Shown here in pieces: positions 30,473-39,399 of a stretch of 64,000 nt of DNA. Every line of letters begins with the position of its first letter. Positions within the stretch are counted from its first letter, which is position 1. A program made the position numbers and the translations under genes. The DNA lies in contig NIZT01000003.1 in NCBI GenBank assembly GCA_003315655.1, forward strand, positions 47,797-111,796, read 5' to 3'. The stretch comes from Candidatus Methanobinarius endosymbioticus (GTDB taxonomy: Archaea; Methanobacteriota; Methanobacteria; Methanobacteriales; Methanobacteriaceae). A model generated the notes under the pieces. The model worked only from the letters and a program-made list of their open reading frames with translations, had not been told where the DNA came from and searched no databases.

Positions 30473-30797
30473 AAATATCTTTTAAATTTTATTATTTATT
30501 TTATATTTTTATAATTTTACTATTTTTTCATTTCTATATTTCATTTTTTTATTTTATAAATTTTTATAATTTTTTACCTTATATAATTCTTATTAAATCT
30601 AAAATTTTATCATAATGCTTTATTTCATGTTTAATACAAATTTACTCTTAAATTTTTATTAAATTGTATTTATTTTATTAATAATACCTTATTTTATATT
30701 TTAATAGAGATTTCATCATTGGGAGAAATAGAAAACTATTTTAATATATAAATGAAACATTATAATTATGAATTTATTGAAAGAAAGGTGGTATTCT
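30473..30797. other. AT-rich gap, terminator-like T-runs
   Basis: T-rich sequence after acsA, then AT-rich sequence with AATATATAAATG (about 30743-30754) and the ribosome site GAAAGGTGG before the next start. No RNA or ORF seen. Confidence 0.4.
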
Positions 30798-31593
30798 ATG
30801 GAAAAGAAAAAATTTTTAATAATTTTTGCCATCATGTTACTTACTATTTCGTCAGTGGGGACAATGAGCGCTGCGAATGAGACAACGAATACTAAAAAAC
30901 AATCTTCGATACTTGTTTGGGATTATTATCCAGCAACAAGCAAATATGCTGTTTTTCATGATTATAATAATGATGGTAAATTTGATGATATAATATAAAG
31001 ATAATATTATTCAAAATATCAAATCAAAATCGTTTTAAATTAATGAAAAAGGCACTTGTAAAATAAAGCTTAATTATGATGGAAATAATAATTAGTTGTC
31101 TACTTCCAAACTTGTAACAGTAAAATTTACAGGAAATGAAATTATTAAAAAATGGACAGGTACAGATAATTCTAAAGATAAAAAATATAAACGATTTGGT
31201 CATACTTATGAGAAAGTTAAATTATATGACTTCCAACAATCATTAGGTGGAAAATTATATAAAACATTTAACCGATATGAGAATATATTGTTAAGTGGAA
31301 ATAAATATCGTCTTTTTAAAACAGCTAATGAAAAAATCAAGGTAAGTGGAATATCCTCTATATTTTTAAAAAATAAAATTAATGTACAAGCTTATTATGA
31401 TGGAACTGATGATATTAAGTTAAACTATAGGTTTTTTATAAAAACGGAAAAACAACAAAATTAGCTGGAACAATTAAAATACATAAATATTCTACATTTT
31501 ATAGGTTGGACTAATAATTGGAAATTAATGTCATTTACCTCTTCTTTAAATAGGAAATTAGCTGTTAATTATGCTAAAATAGTAGGTTGGTAA
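30798..31593 (+). pseudogene. Small secreted protein of unknown function, frameshifted
   Basis: ATG 30798 follows GAAAGGTGG. Signal peptide MEKKKFLIIFAIMLLTISS to SAAN, then SILVWDYYPATSKYAVFHD and DYNNDGKFDD. The frame breaks near 30998, resumes as TSKLVTVKFTGNEIIKKW and the 122-aa piece, and finishes in a further frame as LMSFTSSLNRKLAVNYAK with a final GW. About 260 residues in total. Likely an exported protein with an Ig-like region; no recognised family. Confidence 0.45.
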
Positions 31594-31872
31594 TCTTTAA
31601 TTGTTAATTACAAATTATTTTTTTATCTACATTTTAGTTATTTCTATTTTATTTTTCCATGATTTAATTTATAATTTAATTAATTTTATAGATTTATTAT
31701 AATTTCATAAATTTATTAATTTTTTAATTTATTTTCAAAAATGTAAATGGTATTACTTTATTTTATTCTAATATTATCTATGATTATTTATTTGATTATA
31801 TTAAGATAATAATTTTATTTTATCAATAGTTTTATAATCACCCTAAGACAAACATTATATTGATGATTATAT

Positions 31873-32121
31873 ATGTTGAAAGATGTTAATTTAATAATGA
31901 ATAAAAGTGGCAAAAAAGTTAGTGCGAAACTATTAAACATTTCTGAGTCAAGTAATTCTTCAAAAAGCGGGGTTTTATATGATGTTAAGCTTGATTTAGA
32001 AAAAAGAAATGAAATGCGTAGCCATCGATTAGTTTTTGATCTTACTGATGGTGAAAAAACAGTTAAAAACTGTAAAATATTCAATATTGATGATAAATAT
32101 ATGAAATTTATTTCTCATTGA
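31873..32121 (+). CDS. Hypothetical protein, 82 aa
   Basis: Starts MLKDVNLIMNKSGKKVSAKL after TGATGATT and ends YMKFISH. Charged, predicted mixed alpha/beta, no signal peptide. It shares TVKNCKI and a following Asp with the remnant at 27.7 kb, so it may be the intact member of a small lineage-specific family. Function unknown; an overlapping minus-strand frame is a shadow. Confidence 0.5.
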   Translation: MLKDVNLIMNKSGKKVSAKLLNISESSNSSKSGVLYDVKLDLEKRNEMRSHRLVFDLTDGEKTVKNCKIFNIDDKYMKFISH

Positions 32122-32326
32122 ATATTTTCTCTATTTTTTTTAATTTCTAGTATTTTTAAAAATATCATGGAAATTAACTATTATCAATTTTTGAATCTAT
32201 TTTTAAGTGTTTAATTAATAAACTATAATAATATTTAATTACTCTAATATTAAACTAAAATAATTTTTTAGTCTATAATATTATTTTTGATTGTAACTTA
32301 TTTTTGAAATTTTTTAATTTTGGGGT

Positions 32327-32378
32327 ATGTTTTAAACATGTTTTCTTTTTTAGGTTGACCAAAACTTTTTATATATGT
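32327..32378. promoter_or_regulatory. Promoter with two dyads before the DtxR-type regulator gene
   Basis: ATGTTT-T-AAACAT (32327-32339) and an imperfect dyad TTTTAGGT-TG-ACCAAAAC (32348-32365) lie immediately upstream of TTTTTATATATG (TATA, about 32366-32377). The second resembles the TTAGG-x-CCTAA half-site style of DtxR/IdeR boxes, suggesting self-control by metal. The leader would be about 165 nt. The rest of the 32122-32566 gap is AT-rich. Confidence 0.45.
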
Positions 32379-32566
32379 TAAGTCATATACTATGTTGTAA
32401 ATAAATATTAAATATAATTAAATTAATGATTAAATAATATTTATAGAATAAATAATTCAAATGATCATATTAAAGTGATAATAACAATCATATATCAAAT
32501 AATTATATAATTTGTTATTGTAATTTAATTATATTAATTTCGGTTCATTTTTATTCGGTGGAGTTC

Positions 32567-33283
32567 ATGGCAAATAAAGAGCTAAGTGAAAATATAGAAG
32601 AATATTTAGAAGTTTTGTATAAATATGGAAACAAAAAGGATTATGTTTCTACCACTAAAATTTCTAAAATGTTGGGAATAGCTCCAGGTAGTGTTACTCA
32701 GATGCTTAAAAAATTGGAAGATTTAGGATATATCAATTATGTTCCTTATCAAGGAGCTAATTTATCTGCTGAAGGATTTAAAATAGCTCAAAAAATCACA
32801 AGAAAACATAGAATACTTGAAAAATTCTTAACTGATGTTTTAAAAGTAAAACCAGAAAATGTTCATATACAAGCTTGTGACATGGAACATTCTTTATTTG
32901 ATGAAGCTGAAAGAGCTATGTGTCATATTTTAGAACATCCTGATATTTGTCCTGATGATAAACCAATTCCCCCATGCGATTTCGATTTTAATTCTTGTCA
33001 AGATTGTGTTAATGATGAAACTGACATTGAAAAACTTGGTGTTAGAAAAGCTAATTTAATTGCTATTCCAGAATTATATTCTAATGAAAAAGCTAAAGTT
33101 TCATTTATCAGAGGAGACTATAAGGTTTTAAAACAATTAATGGCTATGGGTATAGCTATTGGAACTCCTGTGGAAGTAGAAAACATGGATCCATCTGCTG
33201 ATTGTTTAAATATTCAGGTTTATGATTCAAAAATAGAACTTCCTAAAAGTGTTGCTAACAATATATTTGTAAAAATCTGTTAG
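32567..33283 (+). CDS. Metal-dependent transcriptional regulator (DtxR/MntR family with FeoA-like domain)
   Basis: Winged-helix N-terminus (YVSTTKISKMLGIAPGSVTQ then MLKKLEDLGYI), the metal-binding/dimerisation domain with KHRILEKFL, CDMEHSLFDEAERAM and two more Cys (PPCDFDFNSCQDC), and a C-terminal SH3-like FeoA domain (RGDYKVLKQLMAMGIAIG). It would repress iron- or manganese-uptake genes when metal is bound. Start chosen at the ATG 5 nt after GGTGGAGTTC rather than the GTG in that motif. The extra Cys cluster (CDF-x5-C-x2-C) is worth noting. Confidence 0.88.
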   Translation: MANKELSENIEEYLEVLYKYGNKKDYVSTTKISKMLGIAPGSVTQMLKKLEDLGYINYVPYQGANLSAEGFKIAQKITRKHRILEKFLTDVLKVKPENVHIQACDMEHSLFDEAERAMCHILEHPDICPDDKPIPPCDFDFNSCQDCVNDETDIEKLGVRKANLIAIPELYSNEKAKVSFIRGDYKVLKQLMAMGIAIGTPVEVENMDPSADCLNIQVYDSKIELPKSVANNIFVKIC

Positions 33284-33750
33284 ATTTATACTTATTTAAA
33301 ATTATTTTTTACTTTTTCAATCTTTTACTTTTTCACTTTTTTTATTTTTTTAATATTTTAATTTAATTAAAGAAAAAACATATTACTTCTTCTTAATTCT
33401 TTAATTTTTACTTTTTTATTTTAATTATTTTTTTTATTTAGTATTCTATTTTTATTTCTAATTTTATTTTCATGATTTATTATTATTGATATTTAATTAA
33501 ATTCTTTCATGGATTAGTTTTATTCTTATGGATATGATTTAAAGATAAAATATTATATTAAAAGCTATATTTTAAATACAATAATTAAACAATAGCTAAT
33601 TATATTAATGAGAATTGTTATATTTATGATTAGTATAAAAAATTAAGAAGCATATATTATTTAATAATCTTTATATAATTAATATAAAATTAATATGAAT
33701 TTATTATAACTAAAAATAATTTAATATAAAATAAAAAGGTTGTGAAGCTA
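33284..33750. other. AT-rich gap before the lysine-pathway genes
   Basis: T-runs after the regulator gene, then A/T sequence including CTTTATATAATT (about 33669-33680), the likely TATA box for aspartate kinase. No gene seen. Confidence 0.45.
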
Positions 33751-34971
33751 GTGGAACTAATAATAGCTAAGTTCGGTGGAACTTCGATTGGAAACGGAGA
33801 TAAAATAAGAAAAGCAGCTCAATCAGTTGTTAATGAGTATATGAAAGGAAATAAAGTGGTTGTAGTATTATCTGCAATTAATAAGACAACTGACGACCTT
33901 ATAAAGATAGTAGATGATTCTGTAGATTCAAATATTTCAGATAAACAAATGGCTGAAATACTTTCTATGGGTGAAATGACTAGTGTAAGAGTAATGTCTT
34001 CAGTTATAGAATCTTTTGGAGTTAAATCAGAATATATAGATCCTTACTGTGATAATTGGCCTCTTATAACTGACAATAATCTTCTTGAAGCTAAAATTGA
34101 TTTTCCAGCTTCAGAAGCAATGAGTAAACATTTAATGAAAATATTGGATCAAGGAGTAATTCCAGTAGTTTGTGGATTTTTAGGTAAAGGGCCTAATGAT
34201 GAAATTACTACTCTTGGAAGAGGGGGTAGTGATATTACTGCATTCCTTCTTGGGCACTGTTTAAATGCTGCTGAAGTCATAATTGTCACAGATGTTGATG
34301 GAGTAATGTCTACTGATCCTAATAAAATTCAAAAAGCAAAAAAACTTGATAAAATTTCTGTAGAGGAAATGAGGGACTTAGCTACTCATGGAGCTCAAGT
34401 TTTACATCCACATGCTTTAAAATACAAAGATCCATTGATTAGTGTTAAAATTATTAGTCACGAAAATGGGGATTTGTCTAATCCTGGAACTGTTATTGTG
34501 GGCCCTTATGAAGGAGAAATGATGAAAACAACTATGTTGTATCCAGAACCAATATCTGTTGTAGCTATTGTTGGTGATGGAATGCTTAAAAGAGCAGGTC
34601 TTCTTTCTAAACTAACTACAATATTGGCTAAAAACGATATAAACATTTTTGGAATCTCTGCAGGTCAGAATTCTGTTACTGTATTTGTCAATAAGAAAGA
34701 TGCTCAAGATGCTTATCATTTATTACATGACATGGTTATTGATTGTAATGAATTAAGTTCTCTTTCACTTGGCAAGGAAATAGCTATGCTGACGCTTGTA
34801 AGTCCTGATTTTATTGAAACTCCGGGAATTATATCAGAAATTACAGATCCTCTTAGAGATAATAATATTAATATTGTGGAAATATCTTCTTCTCAAACAG
34901 CTGTTGTTATTTTTATAGATTGGGAAGATGGAAATAAAGCATTTGAATTAGTTAAAAGTGTTATTGAATAA
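33751..34971 (+). CDS. lysC: Aspartate kinase
   Basis: First step of the aspartate family (Lys, Thr, Met). Catalytic motif [12 protein letters not shown] at the N-terminus, [25 protein letters not shown], and two C-terminal ACT domains ([37 protein letters not shown]) that bind the inhibitor amino acid. 406 aa. GTG 33751 with AAGGTTGTGA upstream is preferred; GTG 33742 would add three residues. It begins the lysC-dapA-dapB-asd cluster, all on the plus strand with 100-170 bp spacers except for the larger gap before asd. Confidence 0.93.
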   Translation: MELIIAKFGGTSIGNGDKIRKAAQSVVNEYMKGNKVVVVLSAINKTTDDLIKIVDDSVDSNISDKQMAEILSMGEMTSVRVMSSVIESFGVKSEYIDPYCDNWPLITDNNLLEAKIDFPASEAMSKHLMKILDQGVIPVVCGFLGKGPNDEITTLGRGGSDITAFLLGHCLNAAEVIIVTDVDGVMSTDPNKIQKAKKLDKISVEEMRDLATHGAQVLHPHALKYKDPLISVKIISHENGDLSNPGTVIVGPYEGEMMKTTMLYPEPISVVAIVGDGMLKRAGLLSKLTTILAKNDINIFGISAGQNSVTVFVNKKDAQDAYHLLHDMVIDCNELSSLSLGKEIAMLTLVSPDFIETPGIISEITDPLRDNNINIVEISSSQTAVVIFIDWEDGNKAFELVKSVIE

Positions 34972-35140
34972 AAATAATAAAGTAAATATAATAATTAATA
35001 GATAAATATTCAACAAATAGTTAATTAAATAATTAAGTAAAATAGTTATAGTTAATTAAATTTAGTTAAATTATCATGTATATTATTAGATAAAACAATA
35101 AATTAAATATAATTAAAATAAAAATAAATGGGGATAAAAT

Positions 35141-36034
35141 ATGAATTTTGAAGGTACAGGAGTAGCTATGATCACTCCATTTACAGAGAATAATGAGATT
35201 GATGAGGAAGGGTATAGGGAAAATATTAACTTTCTCATAGAAAATGGAGTTGATGCTCTTTTAGCTGCTGGAACAACTGGTGAATCAGCTACTATCACGA
35301 TTCCTGAACATAAAATGCTCATTGATACATTAATTGATGAAGTTGCAGGTAGGGTTGCCACAATAGCTGGTGCAGGAAGTAATTCAACAAAAGAAGCTTT
35401 AGAACTTGTTCAATATGCAGAAAGTGCAGGTGCAGATACAGCTCTTGTTATCACGCCATATTATAATAAACCTCAATCTCATGGTCTTATTGAACATTAT
35501 AAAACAGTAAATAATAATTCAGATATTCCAATTATTGTTTATAATGTTCCTTCTCGTACAGGTACTGACATTGATGTAGAAACTATAGTTTCAGTAGCTG
35601 AACTTGACAATTTGGTAGGTATTAAAGAAGCGAATCCTGATATGGATAAAACTGCTCAAATTCAAAAAACTTTAATTGAAGCAGAATTAGATGATAAATT
35701 TGCTGTTTATTCTGGAAATGATAATCTTACACTTCCTATGATGTCTTTAGGGGCAAAAGGAGTTTTTAGTGTAATAGCTAATATTGATCCTTTTAGAATA
35801 AGTCAAATGGTTAATAATTGCTTAGATGGTAGTTATGAGAAAGCTATGGATTTACATTATGAATTATATGATTTGATGAAAATATTATTCATTGAAAGTA
35901 ATCCAGTTCCGACTAAAGAAGCTTTAAAAATGTTAAATCGCCCTGCAGGACATATAAGATTACCTTTAGCTCCTTTAAAAGATGAAAATAGGACTAAAAT
36001 TCAAAAAACTTTAGAAAAATTAGATTTATTATAA
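35141..36034 (+). CDS. dapA: 4-hydroxy-tetrahydrodipicolinate synthase
   Basis: Condenses aspartate semialdehyde with pyruvate. TIM barrel with [24 protein letters not shown], the catalytic Tyr in [11 protein letters not shown], and the Schiff-base Lys in [10 protein letters not shown]. 297 aa, intact. GGGGATAAAAT precedes the ATG. Product goes straight to DapB encoded next. Confidence 0.96.
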   Translation: MNFEGTGVAMITPFTENNEIDEEGYRENINFLIENGVDALLAAGTTGESATITIPEHKMLIDTLIDEVAGRVATIAGAGSNSTKEALELVQYAESAGADTALVITPYYNKPQSHGLIEHYKTVNNNSDIPIIVYNVPSRTGTDIDVETIVSVAELDNLVGIKEANPDMDKTAQIQKTLIEAELDDKFAVYSGNDNLTLPMMSLGAKGVFSVIANIDPFRISQMVNNCLDGSYEKAMDLHYELYDLMKILFIESNPVPTKEALKMLNRPAGHIRLPLAPLKDENRTKIQKTLEKLDLL

Positions 36035-36162
36035 TAACTTTGGTTCTTTATAGAAAATGCTTATTTAATGATAATATAATTCAATTTAAACTATATTTAA
36101 TTAAAAATATAAATTAAAGATATATCCAATTTAATATATATTCAATTTCATGGTGTTATAAA

Positions 36163-36984
36163 ATGTTAAAAATTGCTGTAACTGGGGCTGCTGGAAGAAT
36201 GGGTTCTGGAATTATTAAAAAAATTCTTGAACAAGATAATATGGAAGTAGTAGCTGCTATTGAAATACCAAACACTCCTCTTGAAGGAAAAGACATTGGT
36301 GAAGTTATTGGTATCGGAGATATTGGAGTTGAAACAAAAGGAGCCGAAAAATTAGAATCTATATTGGAAAAATCAAAAGCTGATGTACTTGTAGATTTTA
36401 CAATAGCTAATGCTGCATTTCAAACTATCAAAAAAACAGCTACAAGTAGTGTCAATTTAATAGTTGGGACAACTGGTTTTACTGATGAACAATCTAAAGA
36501 AATAGTTAAAATTGTCAAAGATGCTAATATTAAAGCAGTAGTTTCTTCTAACATGGCTATTGGTGTAAATGTTTTCTTTAAAATTTTAAAAGATTTATCT
36601 CCTATTTTGCATGATTTTGATATTGAAATTATTGAAGCTCATCATAACAAGAAAAAAGACTCTCCTTCTGGAACAGCCATGACTGCATTTGAAGTAGTTT
36701 CCAAATCTCTTAATAGAAATACTGAAGAAATTGGAGTTTATGGGAGAGAAGGTATGGTTGGAGAAAGAACTAAAGATGAAATTGGTCTTCATGCTATTCG
36801 TGGTGGAGATATTCTTGGTGATCACACTGTAATGTATGTAGGTGAAGGTGAACGTCTTGAGATTACACATAGAGCTCATACAAGGGAAGTATTTATAGCT
36901 GGTGTAATGAGAGCTTTAAACTTTATAATGAATAGTGAACCAGGTAAAGTGAGTGATATGAGTGATGTTTTAGATATTTCTTAA
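36163..36984 (+). CDS. dapB: 4-hydroxy-tetrahydrodipicolinate reductase
   Basis: NAD(P)H-dependent reductase of lysine synthesis. Rossmann motif VTGAAGRMGSGI at the N-terminus, LIVGTTGFTDEQ, and the substrate-binding EAHHNKKKDSPSGTA with the catalytic His-His-x2-Lys. 273 aa, intact. The candidate toxin-antitoxin locus 2 lies between this gene and asd. Confidence 0.96.
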   Translation: MLKIAVTGAAGRMGSGIIKKILEQDNMEVVAAIEIPNTPLEGKDIGEVIGIGDIGVETKGAEKLESILEKSKADVLVDFTIANAAFQTIKKTATSSVNLIVGTTGFTDEQSKEIVKIVKDANIKAVVSSNMAIGVNVFFKILKDLSPILHDFDIEIIEAHHNKKKDSPSGTAMTAFEVVSKSLNRNTEEIGVYGREGMVGERTKDEIGLHAIRGGDILGDHTVMYVGEGERLEITHRAHTREVFIAGVMRALNFIMNSEPGKVSDMSDVLDIS

Positions 36985-37150
36985 AATTTTTATTTATCTT
37001 TTTTAAACACTAATTGACTATATTTGCCTATTTAATTTATTTAAATATAACATAATTATATTTTTTATTATATTTTATAAAATAATTATTTTAAAATAGC
37101 TAAAATAAAGTTAAAACTAATATAAAATGATTTTGAATATATGCTATTTG

Positions 37151-37205
37151 AAAAAAAGTAAATTGAGGTTTATTTCATAATGAATCTCAGAACTCCGCAT
37201 CAATT
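37151..37205 (-). ncRNA. Candidate antisense RNA (type I antitoxin-like), locus 2
   Basis: A minus-strand TATA box (TATAAATA, centre about 37230) puts the start near 37205. The RNA would begin with the reverse complement of GAACTCCGCATCAA (37190-37203). The plus-strand copy GAGCTCCGAATCAA (37345-37358) lies in the leader of the structured RNA; 13 of 14 positions can pair, counting one G-U. An imperfect hairpin (37164-37189, 9 pairs with two mismatches) and an A7 run (37151-37157, U7 in the RNA) would end it at about 55 nt. Same order and spacings as in locus 1. Inferred only. Confidence 0.5.
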
Positions 37206-37221
37206 ATTATGTTGTTTATTT

Positions 37222-37282
37222 TAATATTTATATTTTTTCATTTTTATTACTAATCAAATATTTAGTAATATTCATATATTTT
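37222..37282. promoter_or_regulatory. Divergent TATA boxes, locus 2
   Basis: Minus-strand GAAAAAATATAAATATTAA (37221-37239) and plus-strand CATATATTTTT (about 37273-37283). With 25-27 nt to the start these predict 5' ends near 37203-37205 (minus) and 37303-37306 (plus), matching the antisense segment and the 5' pairing arm. Confidence 0.45.
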
Positions 37283-37297
37283 TTATTACAAATTATT

Positions 37298-37514
37298 AAT
37301 ATGGTATTACTAAGTTCCAAACGCTGTTGAATATTTTCATGGAGGAGCTCCGAATCAAGCAGTTTCTCCATTATCAACATAAGGAAGTAGCATGTCAGAT
37401 AATTTAAAAATACTTTTAATAAAAGCATTTATAATAACAATTATTTGCATTACAAACCTCCTAATTAAACTATGTAGTTAGTTTGGGAGGTAGTAGAACT
37501 TAGTGTACCATATT
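37298..37514 (+). ncRNA. Structured ~200-nt RNA with long 5'-3' pairing, locus 2
   Basis: ACTAAGTTC (37309-37317) pairs perfectly with GAACTTAGT (37496-37504), and after a small internal loop AATATGGTA (37298-37306) pairs with TACCATATT (37506-37514): 18 bp in all around about 180 nt. Internally, ACCTCC within the peptide ORF can pair with GGAGGT near the 3' end, or with GGAGG near 37341-37345. The 14-nt antisense target lies 36 nt from the inner 5' arm (39 nt in locus 1). The RNA carries the hydrophobic peptide ORF. Alternatively this is an inverted-repeat element. Confidence 0.55.
37392..37481 (+). CDS. 29-residue hydrophobic peptide, type I toxin-like
   Basis: Starts MSDNLKILLIKAFIITI and ends CITNLLIKLCS: a short polar start, one membrane helix with spaced Lys, very like TisB in size and pattern. 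AAGGAAG lies 4 nt before the ATG. A leader frame ATG 37339 (MEELRIKQFLHYQ..., 22 codons to 37407) covers the antisense target and overlaps this start in another frame, as mok overlaps hok. No homologue recognised; function inferred. Confidence 0.5.
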   Translation: MSDNLKILLIKAFIITIICITNLLIKLCS

Positions 37515-37833
37515 TATGTTAATAATAGTATTAATAATTAACTAATTATTTTTATTCTTATAATAATTTACATGATAATATATATAAATTAATAGAAAAA
37601 GTATATAAATCTATTATTATAAAATATTTTAAGAGTATAATTTAAATGTATAATATTGTAGAAATATAGTTTGGTTTTATAAAAGTAAAGTATTATAAAA
37701 TTTTAATATTATAATTTAGTGAAATATTTAGTATATAATAATTAATTTATTTAATTAATAAAATAAGTTTAATAAGCTATAATAATTAATTTAATGATTA
37801 ATGATTCAATAATTATAAATTTTGGTGATAAAA
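37515..37833. other. AT-rich promoter region of asd
   Basis: AAAAAGTATATAAATC (about 37597-37612) is the best TATA box. Otherwise A/T repeats. GGTGAT at 37824-37829 is the ribosome site for asd. Confidence 0.45.
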
Positions 37834-38883
37834 ATGGTGAATGTAGGAGTACTCGGTGCAACTGGAATGGTAGGACAAAGATTTATCCAACTATTAGATA
37901 AACATCCTGATTTTGAGATAACAGCTTTAGCTGCTTCTTCTCGTTCAGCTGGCAAAAAATATGAAGATGCTACTACATGGTATCTCGATGATGCCATGTC
38001 AGATTCTGTAAAAGACATTATTGTATCTGAAACAGAACCTTCTTCTGTTGGTAATGATGTTGAAATTTTATTTTCAGCTCTTCCTAATGGACATGCTGCG
38101 ATTGTTGAACCGAAATTTGCAGAAAAATTCGTTGTTGCATCTAATGCAAGTGTAATGAGAATAGAAAAGGATGTTCCTCTAGTTGTTCCTGAAGTTAATC
38201 CTGAATTTTTGGATATTATAGATGTCCAGCAAAAAAATAGAGGATGGGATGGATTTATTGTAACTAATCCTAATTGTTGTGCTATACCTTTATCTTTAAC
38301 TTTAAAACCAATTTATGATAATTATGATATAAATAGGGTTTATGTTTCTACTATGCAAGCTGTTTCTGGAGCAGGATATAATGGTGTTCCTTCTATGGCA
38401 ATTGTAGACAATTTAGTTCCTTATATTGCAGAAGAAGAAGAAAAATTAGAAGAAGAAACTCTTCATTTACTTGGAAATCTCAATGATTTAGGTGTTACTC
38501 CTGCTAAATTTGGATTAACAACATCCTGTCATAGGGTAGCTGTTATTGATGGACATACTGAAGCTGTATTTGTTGAATTGGATCAAGATATAGATATAGA
38601 TGATATTAAAAAGAATATTGCAAATTTCAAATCAGTTCCTCAGGAACTTGATCTATATTCTGCCCCAAAAAATCCTGTTATTGTTAGGGAGGAAGATAAT
38701 AGGCCTCAACCAAGAATGGATAGAAATGCTGATGGTGGTATGGCAGTAACTGTAGGCAGGATTCGAAAAGATTCTGCATTTGATAATAGTTTTAAATATG
38801 TTTTAATGGGTCATAATACTGTCAGGGGAGCAGCTGGAACTTCTATTTTAAATGCAGAATTAATTAATAAAACTATATTATAG
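37834..38883 (+). CDS. asd: Aspartate-semialdehyde dehydrogenase
   Basis: Reduces aspartyl phosphate, serving both the Lys and Thr/Met branches. GVLGATGMVGQRF nucleotide-binding loop, ALPNGHAAIVE, catalytic Cys in TNPNCCAIPLSLTLK, substrate-binding SGAGYNGVPS, and the His in TTSCHRVAV. Archaeal/fungal type, 349 aa. The ATG four nt after GGTGAT is preferred to the upstream TTG. Completes the lysC-dapA-dapB-asd set. Confidence 0.95.
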   Translation: MVNVGVLGATGMVGQRFIQLLDKHPDFEITALAASSRSAGKKYEDATTWYLDDAMSDSVKDIIVSETEPSSVGNDVEILFSALPNGHAAIVEPKFAEKFVVASNASVMRIEKDVPLVVPEVNPEFLDIIDVQQKNRGWDGFIVTNPNCCAIPLSLTLKPIYDNYDINRVYVSTMQAVSGAGYNGVPSMAIVDNLVPYIAEEEEKLEEETLHLLGNLNDLGVTPAKFGLTTSCHRVAVIDGHTEAVFVELDQDIDIDDIKKNIANFKSVPQELDLYSAPKNPVIVREEDNRPQPRMDRNADGGMAVTVGRIRKDSAFDNSFKYVLMGHNTVRGAAGTSILNAELINKTIL

Positions 38884-39399
38884 TTTTTTACTTTATTTTA
38901 TTTTAACTTATTTTTATTTTATTTTTCATTATTATTTATTATTAATTATTTTTAGACATTTTTACTACATTTTAGCTTTTTATATATTTTTTATTATTTT
39001 ATGATTAATAAATTAGTTTGTTGTTATTTTATTAGTTAGTTAATTAGTTAATTATTGATTAATTTTATATATGATTTTTACTAAATATTGTATTATTGTG
39101 ATTTTCATTAAATTTTGATGAAAATTATACTTAGTAGTTTAAATACTATTAAATATATATTTAGAATAGAATTAAGTTTTTATTCAAGTAATCAAGGAGT
39201 ATATTAAATATAATCATTAAGAATTTAATCAATTATCTTACACTTATTTGATTAAATAATTATATTGATTATTTGTTTAAAAGATAATTATTTTATATAA
39301 AATAAATTTTCCATGAAATTAGATATAATATATTATAAAAATTATTAAATAATATATATAGTTATTATAATTATAAATATCATATATTATTGATTATGC
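38884..39399. other. AT-rich gap, no gene seen
   Basis: T-runs after asd (terminator-like), a run of TTAGTTAGTTAATTAGTTAA near 39028-39051, then A/T sequence. No ORF, RNA or strong dyad. Confidence 0.45.

Noticed and set aside
37228..37428. 66-aa minus-strand ORF over locus 2
   Set aside because: No ribosome site, crosses both promoters, and composition looks like a shadow frame.
37355..37450. Minus-strand ORF MQIIVIINAF... with a perfect GGAGGT ribosome site
   Set aside because: Attractive ribosome site, but it arises from CCTCC inside the plus-strand peptide ORF, which takes part in mRNA pairing. The plus orientation matches locus 1 in all spacings and has the better promoter.
4553..37514. 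The two structured loci as small inverted-repeat transposons
   Set aside because: The terminal repeats differ between the loci, no clear target duplication is seen, and the matched 14-nt antisense segments and divergent TATA boxes are unexplained by that model. Kept only as an alternative.
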